From: Billgrantia kenyensis
Lineage (GTDB): Bacteria; Pseudomonadota; Gammaproteobacteria; Pseudomonadales; Halomonadaceae
Length of the DNA: 64,000 nt
Reading direction: 5' to 3'
NCBI RefSeq assembly: GCF_013697085.1
Contig: NZ_JACEFT010000017.1
Coordinates: 40,347 to 104,346 of the forward strand
Made by a program: the position numbers and the translations under genes. Position 1 is the first letter of the stretch; every line of letters starts with the position of its first letter. Below the pieces are notes generated by a model that was not told the DNA's origin, ran no database searches, and worked only from the letters and a program-made list of their open reading frames with translations. This document shows, piece by piece, positions 13,369 to 20,664 of the stretch.

Positions 13369-14223
13369 TCAGTCGCTGCGGGGAGCCAGACGGCCGCGGA
13401 AATCCACGAACACGTCGATGAAGGCTGCCAGCAGCACGATCAGAATCATGGGCCAAGTGGTGATCAGCAGTACATAGAAAGCGATCAGCCACAGCCCGTT
13501 CATGCCCTTTATCCCGATAAAGCCGTGCACCAGGGCGATACCTGTCACCAAGAGCGGCACCCAGACCAGCATGGAGAGCGAGGGCAGACCCAGCACCATG
13601 CCAACCACGCCGAGCACGACCAGCAGGACGAGCTCTCGCGGCGACAGGCGCAGCGCGTGGAACTCCTCGCGAAAGCCGCCGGGATTGTAGAGCCCGGCCT
13701 GCCAGGCCCGTGCCAGCGCCAGGCAGCCCACAGCGGCAATCAGTATCACCAGCCCGGTGATGCCGCCGATCAGCAGCGTCGCCAGCTCCTCGGTATCGAA
13801 GCCCTGGCGTGCCAGCTCCGTCAGCATGCGATCGATCTCGGCCGAACCCTGACGCAGTTGCTCCAGCAGCGGCCCGGTGCCGCCCGGCGGCACGAAGACG
13901 CCGAGCTGGATCAACGCCGCCGAGGCCAAGGTGCCGATGATCAGCGCCTCGCTCCAACGCATGCGCGAGCGCAGCACCACCGCCATCAGCGCGACCAGCA
14001 GCACGCTGGCCAACGGAATGGCGTCGCCCTGGGTCCACCACCAGCCGGCAGGGACGGCAGCCGCCACCAGCACCGGCAGCGCCGGCGACAGGCCGCGGCG
14101 CAGCGTGACCAGGGCCACGATGGCGCCGCTCAGCCAGAACAGCCAGGGGATGACCGCGGCCAGCGCCGCCCCGCCTACGGCGTAGGGCGTGCCGCGCATC
14201 AGCCATCGAGCAATCGGCAGCAT
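13369..14223 (-). CDS. DUF2232 family integral membrane protein
   Basis: This 284-residue protein has about eight hydrophobic segments. Its place between rpsR and rplI and its overall pattern match the DUF2232/YybS membrane family often found in this ribosomal operon. Biochemical function is not established. The C-terminal segment WLIAFYVLLITTWPMILIVLLAAFIDVFVDFR ends in a short cytoplasmic tail. Gaps to the neighbours are 12-15 bases, so it is cotranscribed. Confidence 0.85.
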   Translation of the reverse strand: MLPIARWLMRGTPYAVGGAALAAVIPWLFWLSGAIVALVTLRRGLSPALPVLVAAAVPAGWWWTQGDAIPLASVLLVALMAVVLRSRMRWSEALIIGTLASAALIQLGVFVPPGGTGPLLEQLRQGSAEIDRMLTELARQGFDTEELATLLIGGITGLVILIAAVGCLALARAWQAGLYNPGGFREEFHALRLSPRELVLLVVLGVVGMVLGLPSLSMLVWVPLLVTGIALVHGFIGIKGMNGLWLIAFYVLLITTWPMILIVLLAAFIDVFVDFRGRLAPRSD

Positions 14224-14235
14224 CGGGACCGCGGC

Positions 14236-14463
14236 TTACTGGTGGCTGTCGGTGTAGGGCAGCAGGGCCAGGTAGCGCGAGCGCTTGATGGCGGTCGCCA
14301 GCTGGCGCTGGTAGCGGGCCTTGGTACCGGTGATGCGGCTGGGTACGATCTTGCCGGTTTCGGTGATGTAGGCCTTGAGCGTGTCCAGATCCTTGTAATC
14401 GATCTGCTTCACGCCTTCAGCGGTGAAACGGCAGAACTTGCGACGGCGGAAAAAGCGTGCCAT
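14236..14463 (-). CDS. rpsR: 30S ribosomal protein S18
   Basis: The 75-residue sequence is full-length S18. The segments [17 protein letters not shown] and [35 protein letters not shown] are diagnostic. It binds S6 on the small subunit platform, and the two genes are adjacent here. Confidence 0.97.
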   Translation of the reverse strand: MARFFRRRKFCRFTAEGVKQIDYKDLDTLKAYITETGKIVPSRITGTKARYQRQLATAIKRSRYLALLPYTDSHQ

Positions 14464-14487
14464 GTAGAGACTCCTCGGTACGTGCGA

Positions 14488-14868
14488 TCAGTTGGCTTCG
14501 GCAGTTTCTTCGGCGCGCGGTTTCTCTTCGCGACGCGCACGCTTGTCGTCTGCCGGCTTCATCATCGGCGAAGCTTCGGTGATGGCTTCCTTGCAGCGCA
14601 CCACCAGGCTGCGAATGATGGCGTCGTTGAAGCGGAAGATGTTCTCGATTTCATCGAGGGTCTCGCCGCTGCACTCAACGTTCATCAGCACGTAGTGAGC
14701 CTTGTGGATCTTGTTGATCGGGTAGGCCAGGTGACGACGGCCCCAGTCCTCCAGGCGATGCACGGTGCCACCGCTCTCGGTGACGATGCTGGAGTAACGC
14801 TCGACCATGGACGGCACTTGCTCGCTCTGGTCCGGGTGGACCATGAACACGATCTCGTAATGACGCAT
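14488..14868 (-). CDS. rpsF: 30S ribosomal protein S6
   Basis: This 126-residue S6 starts [21 protein letters not shown] and has the conserved [24 protein letters not shown]. The tail is acidic and basic mixed ([13 protein letters not shown]), as in species whose S6 is glutamylated or variable there. AAAGGAGAT lies before the start. It is the first gene of the ribosomal operon and is driven by the promoter at 14979-15007. Confidence 0.97.
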   Translation of the reverse strand: MRHYEIVFMVHPDQSEQVPSMVERYSSIVTESGGTVHRLEDWGRRHLAYPINKIHKAHYVLMNVECSGETLDEIENIFRFNDAIIRSLVVRCKEAITEASPMMKPADDKRARREEKPRAEETAEAN

Positions 14869-14937
14869 GGGATCTCCTTTCGGGTTGGCAGCTTCCGCGA
14901 GAGGCCTTTGCGCTCAGGGGAAGCAAGGAGGTGATAG

Positions 14938-14974
14938 TAAAAATAGCAGCGCCCGCTCACGCAGGAACGGGCGC
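14938..14974 (-). terminator. Intrinsic terminator of rnr-rlmB
   Basis: On the minus strand GCGCCCG, a 12-base loop and CGGGCGC are followed by TGCTATTTTTAC. It starts about 50 bases after the rlmB stop and overlaps the predicted start of transcription of the rpsF operon. Confidence 0.75.
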
Positions 14975-14978
14975 ATGC

Positions 14979-15007
14979 ATTCTAGTGATCCGTGCCCAGA
15001 CTTGCAA
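14979..15007 (-). promoter_or_regulatory. Sigma-70 promoter of the rpsF-rpsR-rplI operon
   Basis: On the minus strand, TTGCAA (15002-15007) and TAGAAT (14979-14984) are separated by 17 bases. The -10 lies about 110 bases upstream of rpsF and the -35 is within 25 bases of the rlmB stop. Confidence 0.7.
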
Positions 15008-15026
15008 GGCGCGCATCGACCGGGAC

Positions 15027-15863
15027 TCAGCTGCCGGCACCTCGACGCTGGCGCACCGCCTCGAAGAGACAGATCCCGGTCGCCACCGAGACGTTGAGGC
15101 TGGAGACGCTGCCGGCCATGGGCAGCTTGACCAAACCGTCACACCCCTCGCGAGTGAGACGGCGCATACCCTTGCCCTCTGCCCCCATCACCAGCGCCGT
15201 GGGGCCCAGAAAGTCGGCATCATAGAGCATGGATTCGGCCTCGCCCGCGGTGCCGGTGACCCACACACCGAACTCCTTGAGACGGCTCAGAGCACGGGCC
15301 AGGTTGGTCACCTGATAGACCGGCACGCTTTCGGCGGCGCCGCAGGCCACCTTGCGCACCGTGGCGTTGAGCGGCGCGGCCTTGTCCTTGGGCACGATCA
15401 CGCCATGCACGCCGGCGGCATCGGCGCTACGCAGGCAGGCGCCGAAATTGTGCACATCGGTAATGCCGTCGAGCACCAGCAGCAAGGGCGGCGTATCGTG
15501 AGGCCAAGCCTCGAGCTTGAACCACAGCGCGGTGTCACTCTCGAAGGCCAACGGCGCAGCGAAGGCGACGACGCCTTGATGTGACGCCTCACGCGCCAGG
15601 CGGTCGAGTTCATCCCGCGAATGCAGCTCGACTTGCGCCCCGCCGCGCCTCGCCGTATCGACAAGCTCGGCCAGGCGCTGCTGCGCCTCGCCTTCCTGCA
15701 CCCACAGCACCCTGGGCACCTCGCCGCGTGCCAGCAACGCCCGCACCGCATGCACGCCGAACACGGCATCCAACCCACCCGGCGTACCCGGCGGAACAGC
15801 GGGGTGACGCGTCCTTCCCTTGCGCCCGGCATCGCGCCTCGGCCCCTTGCGTCCCTGCGCCAT
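15027..15863 (-). CDS. rlmB: 23S rRNA (guanosine-2'-O)-methyltransferase RlmB
   Basis: This 278-residue SpoU-type (SPOUT) methyltransferase should 2'-O-methylate G2251 of 23S rRNA. The N-terminal substrate-binding domain contains FGVHAVRALLARG. The C-terminal knot domain carries the three SpoU motifs: NFGACLRSADAAGVHGVI, LVMGAEGKGMRRL and MAGSVSSLNVSVATGICLFE. About 28 basic residues precede the usual start. Its ATG overlaps the rnr stop (TGATG), which couples it to RNase R as in E. coli. Confidence 0.95.
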   Translation of the reverse strand: MAQGRKGPRRDAGRKGRTRHPAVPPGTPGGLDAVFGVHAVRALLARGEVPRVLWVQEGEAQQRLAELVDTARRGGAQVELHSRDELDRLAREASHQGVVAFAAPLAFESDTALWFKLEAWPHDTPPLLLVLDGITDVHNFGACLRSADAAGVHGVIVPKDKAAPLNATVRKVACGAAESVPVYQVTNLARALSRLKEFGVWVTGTAGEAESMLYDADFLGPTALVMGAEGKGMRRLTREGCDGLVKLPMAGSVSSLNVSVATGICLFEAVRQRRGAGS

Positions 15864-18253
15864 CAGCCGCGTGACCTCGGCTTGCGTGGCCCACGACGGC
15901 GCCTGCCGCCCTTGCCACGCTCACTCTTCTCCTCGGCCTTGCCGGCAGCCGGCTTGGGCGTGATAGTGGCCGCCTGCCCGCTGCGCTTACGCGGCTGGCG
16001 CTTGGGCCGTGGCTTCTCGTCCTCGAGGGCGAAGTCGATCTTGCGATCGTTGAGGTCCACGCGCGCCACCTGCACCGTGACGCCGTCGCCCAGACGATAG
16101 CTCATGCCGGTGCGCTCGCCCTTGAGACGGTGCTTTTCAGGCTCGTAATGGTAATAGTCGGAAGGCAGCGAGGTGACATGCACCAGTCCCTCGACGTAGA
16201 CCTCGTCGAGACGCACGAAAATGCCGAACTGGGTCACCGAGGCGATGGTGCCTTCATAGACCTCGCCAAGCTTGTCGGACATGAACTCGCACTTGAGCCA
16301 GTCCTCCACGTCGCGTGTGGCGTCGTCGGCGCGGCGCTCGGTCATCGAGCAGTGTTCGCCCAGCTCGAGCATCTGCTCGAAGGTATAGGGACACCACTTG
16401 CTCGGCGGGTCCACCTTGGCCCCTTCCGCACGCAGTACGGTATTGGTCTGGCGCGGCCCGCGAACTACCGAGCGTATCGCTCGATGCACCAGCAGGTCGG
16501 GATAGCGGCGAATCGGCGAGGTGAAGTGCGCATAGGCCGGATAGGCCAGGCCGAAGTGACCCTCGTTCTGCGGCGAGTAGACCGCCTGGCTCATCGAGCG
16601 CAGCATGACGGTCTGGATTACGTCGGCATCCGGACGGCCGCGGATCGCCTCCGCCAGCATCTGGTAGTCCTGGGGCGTGGGCTCGTCGCCACCACCCACC
16701 GACAGTCCCAGCTCGTTGAGGAACAGGCGCAGCTTGTCGAGACGCTCGGGGGAGGGGCGCTCGTGAATGCGGTAGAGCGCCGGCAGGTCGTGCTTGTCGA
16801 GGAAGCGGGCGGTGGCCACGTTGGCCGCCAGCATGCACTCTTCGATGATCTTGTGGGCATCATTGCGCGTGCGCGGCACGATCTTCTCGATCTTGCGCTC
16901 CTCGTTGAACAGGATCGCCGTCTCGGTGGTCTCGAAATCGATGGCGCCACGCTCCTCGCGGGCCTGACGCAGCACCTTGTAGAGTTCATACAGGCTGTTC
17001 AGCGGCTTGACCAGGTCGCGATGCTCCTCGCGCAGGGCATCTCCCTCGGCATCGTCACCGTCGAGAATCGCCGCCACCTTGTTGTAGGTCAGGCGCGCAT
17101 GGGAGCGGAACACCGCCTCGTAGAAGCGGTAGCGGCTGATCGCCCCGCTCCTGGAGATGTTCATCTCACACACCATGGCCAGCCGGTCGACGCCCGGGTT
17201 GAGCGAGCACAGGCCGTTGGAGAGCAGTTCCGGCAGCATCGGCACTACCTGCCCCGGGAAGTAGACCGAGTTGCCACGACGGATCGCCTCTTCGTCGAGT
17301 GGCGTACCGGGGCGCACGTAGTGGGACACGTCGGCAATCGCAACGATCAGCTTCCAGCTGCCGGACTTGGTCTTCCAGGCGCATACGGCATCATCGAAAT
17401 CCTTGGCCGTCTCATCATCGATGGTCACCAGAGGAATGTCGCGCAGGTCGATGCGGTGCTGCTTGTCCTGCTCGGCCACTTCGGCGGACATCTCGGCGAT
17501 CTGGTCATGCACCTCCGGGGGAAACTCGGCGGGTATCTCGTAGCTGCGGATGGCAATGTCGATCTCCATCCCCGGATCCATCCGCTCCCCGAGCACCTCG
17601 ACCACTTCGCCAACCGGCTGGACTCGGGTCTCGGGCTGCTGCACGATCCTGGCCGAGATCACCTGTCCGTCCCTTGCCCCGCCACAGGCGCTGTGCGGGA
17701 TGATCACCTCCTGGGTGATGCGCGGATTCTCGGGAATCAACACGCCGAACTCCGAGGTGTTCTCACGGTAGACGCCGACGATGGTCTGGGTATTGCGCGA
17801 CAGCACCTCGGCAATGGTGGCCTCGTCGCGGCCGCGGCGATCGCGGCCGCTGATACGCACCAGCACGTAGTCACCATGAAAAACCCGACGCATCTGTCGC
17901 GGCGGGAGCACCAGGTCAGGTTTCTTGCCATCATCGCGCAACACGAAGCCGAAGCCGTCGCGATGACCCAGCACCTTGCCCTTGATCAGGTCGAGCTTGT
18001 CGATCAGCGCATAGGCACCGGCGCGGTTGCGCAGCACCTGGCCGTCGCGCTCCATGGCGGCCAGGCGGCGCCGCACCGCTTCCTGCAGCTCTTCGTCGTC
18101 GAGCCCCAGCAGACGGCTCATCTTTTCATGGGTGATCGGCTTGCCGTACTCATCCAGGCGCGACAGCAGGTACTCACGGCTCGGCGCGGGCTTGTCGTAC
18201 TTGTGGGCCTCACGGCTGGCATGGGGATCATCGCTTAGCGTCCAATGAGTCAT
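15863..18253 (-). CDS. rnr: Ribonuclease R (3'-5' exoribonuclease)
   Basis: The 796-residue protein has the RNase R layout: N-terminal winged helix (YLLSRLDEYGKPITHEKMSRLLGL), two cold-shock domains, the RNB catalytic domain with DIPLVTIDDETAKDFDDAV (catalytic Asp residues), an S1 domain (YEGTIASVTQFGIFVRLDEVYVEGLVHV) and a basic tail rich in Lys and Arg. It degrades structured RNA and takes part in stress and rRNA quality control. It heads a two-gene operon with rlmB. Confidence 0.96.
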   Translation of the reverse strand: MTHWTLSDDPHASREAHKYDKPAPSREYLLSRLDEYGKPITHEKMSRLLGLDDEELQEAVRRRLAAMERDGQVLRNRAGAYALIDKLDLIKGKVLGHRDGFGFVLRDDGKKPDLVLPPRQMRRVFHGDYVLVRISGRDRRGRDEATIAEVLSRNTQTIVGVYRENTSEFGVLIPENPRITQEVIIPHSACGGARDGQVISARIVQQPETRVQPVGEVVEVLGERMDPGMEIDIAIRSYEIPAEFPPEVHDQIAEMSAEVAEQDKQHRIDLRDIPLVTIDDETAKDFDDAVCAWKTKSGSWKLIVAIADVSHYVRPGTPLDEEAIRRGNSVYFPGQVVPMLPELLSNGLCSLNPGVDRLAMVCEMNISRSGAISRYRFYEAVFRSHARLTYNKVAAILDGDDAEGDALREEHRDLVKPLNSLYELYKVLRQAREERGAIDFETTETAILFNEERKIEKIVPRTRNDAHKIIEECMLAANVATARFLDKHDLPALYRIHERPSPERLDKLRLFLNELGLSVGGGDEPTPQDYQMLAEAIRGRPDADVIQTVMLRSMSQAVYSPQNEGHFGLAYPAYAHFTSPIRRYPDLLVHRAIRSVVRGPRQTNTVLRAEGAKVDPPSKWCPYTFEQMLELGEHCSMTERRADDATRDVEDWLKCEFMSDKLGEVYEGTIASVTQFGIFVRLDEVYVEGLVHVTSLPSDYYHYEPEKHRLKGERTGMSYRLGDGVTVQVARVDLNDRKIDFALEDEKPRPKRQPRKRSGQAATITPKPAAGKAEEKSERGKGGRRRRGPRKPRSRG

Positions 18254-18454
18254 GCGTGGGGCATCCTTGGCAATGTGGGCGACGTTCTGGGAAGGACGCG
18301 GGCAACGGGCCGCGGACGTAGGGTCTTGCTAATGAAGTCGTTTGTCATGACGGCAGTATAGCGCCGGTGCCGGTTCCGCCCAACCATGGCAGTAGCATGC
18401 CGCCTGATTACTCGCTCACTCGTGCAGTTTTTCTGCCCTTTCACCGCCCTGCTC

Positions 18455-18482
18455 TTGCATTGGGCCATAAATTGGGTAAGAT
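18455..18482 (+). promoter_or_regulatory. tRNA-Leu promoter
   Basis: TTGCAT (18455-18460) and TAAGAT (18477-18482) are 16 bases apart and are followed by a GC-rich discriminator (ACGCGTCGCC), the pattern seen at stringently controlled stable-RNA promoters. The first tRNA begins at 18494. Confidence 0.65.
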
Positions 18483-18493
18483 ACGCGTCGCCT

Positions 18494-18580
18494 GCCCAGA
18501 TGGCGGAATTGGTAGACGCGCTAGCTTCAGGTGCTAGTGTCCTTACGGACGTGGAGGTTCAAGTCCTCTTCTGGGCACCA
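18494..18580 (+). tRNA. tRNA-Leu (anticodon CAG), copy 1
   Basis: This 87-base class II tRNA has encoded CCA, a long variable arm (TGTCCTTACGGACG) and the CTTCAGG anticodon loop. Its sequence differs from copies 2 and 3 at a few paired positions in the acceptor and variable arms. Confidence 0.96.
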
Positions 18581-18612
18581 TCGCTCTTTATCAGCTCGAC
18601 TCGCTCGTGTTC

Positions 18613-18699
18613 GCCCAGGTGGCGGAATTGGTAGACGCGCTAGCTTCAGGTGCTAGTATCCTTACGGATGTGGAGGTTCAAGTCCTCTCCTGGGCACCA
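18613..18699 (+). tRNA. tRNA-Leu (anticodon CAG), copy 2
   Basis: This 87-base class II tRNA has encoded CCA and is identical to copy 3. It starts 32 bases after copy 1. Confidence 0.96.
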
Positions 18700-18762
18700 T
18701 CCCAGACGCGAACACGACGACAGCCTAGAATGAGAGTAGCGAAAGCACGATAGGCATGATGC

Positions 18763-18849
18763 GCCCAGGTGGCGGAATTGGTAGACGCGCTAGCTTCAGG
18801 TGCTAGTATCCTTACGGATGTGGAGGTTCAAGTCCTCTCCTGGGCACCA
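18763..18849 (+). tRNA. tRNA-Leu (anticodon CAG), copy 3
   Basis: This 87-base copy is identical to copy 2. The spacers between copies do not resemble each other, so only the tRNA unit is conserved. Confidence 0.96.
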
Positions 18850-18908
18850 CTGCTCTACGAGCAGACCGCGTCATGCAAGCTGACAGATTCTCCGAATGAC
18901 CCAAGAAG

Positions 18909-18931
18909 CCGCGACCGATCGCGGTTTTTTT
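18909..18931 (+). terminator. Intrinsic terminator of the tRNA-Leu cluster
   Basis: CCGCGA, loop CCGA and TCGCGG are followed by seven T residues, 60 bases after the last tRNA. Confidence 0.9.
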
Positions 18932-18969
18932 GTGCCCGAACGCTGGCCCCGCCTCAGTATCTGGCCCCC

Positions 18970-19854
18970 TCAATATCTGGAGGGAAGCCGTGCAACCTCT
19001 TCGAGCGCCCACCCCGACGCCACCACCTCTCCCTCCAACACCTCGGCGACCTCCTCGGGCAGCCGCGGGAAGAAGTTGAGCCCGGTACGCGCTTCCACTT
19101 CGTCGATGCTCACCAGGTAGTCGTCCAGCGGCTCATCGCCGCGCACCTCCTGGGGCATGATGAAGGCCAGCGCCATGGGCTCCTCGGCCGGCACCACGAC
19201 GATCTTGTAAAAGGCTTCGGGAATTTCGACCAGCCCCACCCGATTGGTCACATTGTCGAGAAAGCGCTCGGGAAAGACCGGCCCTGTGATCACCTGGACC
19301 ACGCCGAAGCGCGGCACGAAGTGGTCGATCACCACCTCTTCCAGCCGCTGCCAGAGGCGGCGATTGAGGTCGGGACGCTGGGGCGAGATGTTGCTCATCA
19401 GGAACGACTGCTGCTGTGCCTGGCGCCCGTGCACCGCGGCGATGGCATAGTTGGGTGCCAGATGGCCGCGGTCGTAGCCGCTGCCCAGATAGCTGTCGGC
19501 GGCGATGGGCCACAGCGTTCGCCAGTCGCGGCGAAAGCTGGGCCTGGGGCCAGCCTGCGGGTCATCGACTTCGTGCAGCAGGTAGCTCACCCACAGTGGG
19601 TTGACCCTGATGTCAGACCAGCCCACCAGGAAGCCGTCGTTGCGCAGCACGCGATGCAGGGTCAGCGGTGTCAGGGTGTCCCAGGTGGGAACCCCCATCC
19701 AGCTCAGCTGGTCACGATACTCTTGCTCCTGCGTGTACCACAGGCCGCTGCCGACCAGCACGAAAACGAGCGTGATACCGAACTGCCGAACGCGGGAGCG
19801 CCAGCGCGGCAGTACGGAGCGACGCCGTCGTCCACGGGTACGTGCTAAAGCCAT
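18970..19854 (-). CDS. DNA/RNA non-specific endonuclease (NUC1 type), membrane-anchored or exported
   Basis: This is a 294-residue protein. Residues 1-23 are very basic and 24-40 form a single hydrophobic segment, which gives an N-terminal anchor or uncleaved signal. The beta-beta-alpha-metal nuclease domain follows, with the catalytic YDRGHLAPN (His131) and the downstream metal-ligand region FLMSNISPQ (Asn156). These are the family hallmarks of Serratia-type nuclease and mitochondrial EndoG. The active site appears intact. It faces the tRNA-Leu terminator and has the small Lrp-like gene upstream on the same strand. It could salvage extracellular nucleic acid or act in the envelope; the target is unknown. 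Confidence 0.9.
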   Translation of the reverse strand: MALARTRGRRRRSVLPRWRSRVRQFGITLVFVLVGSGLWYTQEQEYRDQLSWMGVPTWDTLTPLTLHRVLRNDGFLVGWSDIRVNPLWVSYLLHEVDDPQAGPRPSFRRDWRTLWPIAADSYLGSGYDRGHLAPNYAIAAVHGRQAQQQSFLMSNISPQRPDLNRRLWQRLEEVVIDHFVPRFGVVQVITGPVFPERFLDNVTNRVGLVEIPEAFYKIVVVPAEEPMALAFIMPQEVRGDEPLDDYLVSIDEVEARTGLNFFPRLPEEVAEVLEGEVVASGWALEEVARLPSRY

Positions 19855-19940
19855 GAGTTCATCCGCAGGGCAGCCGCTGCCGGTACACCCGGGTACCGGC
19901 TCGATATGGTTGTGAGGGGATGGAAGTCGCTAGCGCCTTC

Positions 19941-20216
19941 CTACCAGCCAAGCGAGAACATGGTCTCGAGGTCATGCCGGGAATGCACCTGCATGGCGTT
20001 GAGGGTCTCGGTATCGCGAATGCCCTCGACGGCATTGAGGCGCTCGGTGACCAATTCGGCCAGGCTCTCGAAGTCCCGCGTGCGAGCGATGGCCACCAGG
20101 TCGTAGCGACCACAGGTGGAGTAGACTTCGCTGATACCCTCGACGTCGGCGAGCCGCTCGGCCACCGCCTTGACCTGCCCCTTCTCGGTGTTGATCAGAA
20201 TTACGGCATTCTGCAT
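19941..20216 (-). CDS. Stand-alone Lrp/AsnC ligand-binding (RAM) domain protein
   Basis: This 91-residue protein starts at ATG 20216 with GGGAGGG upstream. It consists only of the alpha/beta RAM domain of Lrp/AsnC regulators (AVILINTEKGQVKAVAERLADVEGISEVYSTCGRYDLVAIARTRD...). The N-terminal helix-turn-helix is absent, so it cannot bind DNA by itself. Such short forms assemble into ring oligomers that bind amino acids and may modulate full-length partners. No full-length Lrp lies in the window. Confidence 0.88.
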   Translation of the reverse strand: MQNAVILINTEKGQVKAVAERLADVEGISEVYSTCGRYDLVAIARTRDFESLAELVTERLNAVEGIRDTETLNAMQVHSRHDLETMFSLGW

Positions 20217-20313
20217 CGGGCACCCTCCCCGTTGATGAGTCCTGCGGCCTGGCGTCGCCGCGCTGGCGCGAGTATAGCAGGCCCGCCACGACGGCTGAAT
20301 CGTCGAGCCGACC

Positions 20314-20664
20314 CTACAGGCAAGGAGGCAGGAACACGATGGGGTAGCCGACGAACAGCGTGCTGACCGCCGAGAACAGAAACATCCCGGCCGAGATATA
20401 GGCGAAGTAGCACTCGCGGCGCAGCTCGGCCTTGCGGCCCGCCGCCACGCTGGCCCAGGCCAGCCAAAGCAGCAGCGCGGTGGTGACCAGGGTGGCCAGC
20501 CCCACCCCGACGTTGATGCCGGTGAGCATGTCGCTCTCGGGCTCGGGAGGGGCCACCGAGCAGGCCACCGAAAGCCCGGCATAGATCGCCACGAACCAGA
20601 TGCCCCAGATCGTCAGGCCGCTGACCAGGTGAATCGGATGGGTCAGGCTCAGTAGACGCCTCAT
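20314..20664 (-). CDS. Small membrane protein of the caa3 oxidase operon
   Basis: This 116-residue protein has three predicted helices (about residues 14-36, 46-72 and 88-112). The ATG overlaps the stop of the oxidase I+III gene, so it is translationally coupled to it. The position fits an accessory or subunit-IV-like component, but I do not recognise the family with confidence. Confidence 0.7.
   Translation of the reverse strand: MRRLLSLTHPIHLVSGLTIWGIWFVAIYAGLSVACSVAPPEPESDMLTGINVGVGLATLVTTALLLWLAWASVAAGRKAELRRECYFAYISAGMFLFSAVSTLFVGYPIVFLPPCL

Noticed and set aside
16130..18238. A 702-codon open frame opposite rnr
   Set aside because: It is a mirror of the RNase R reading frame with no family features.
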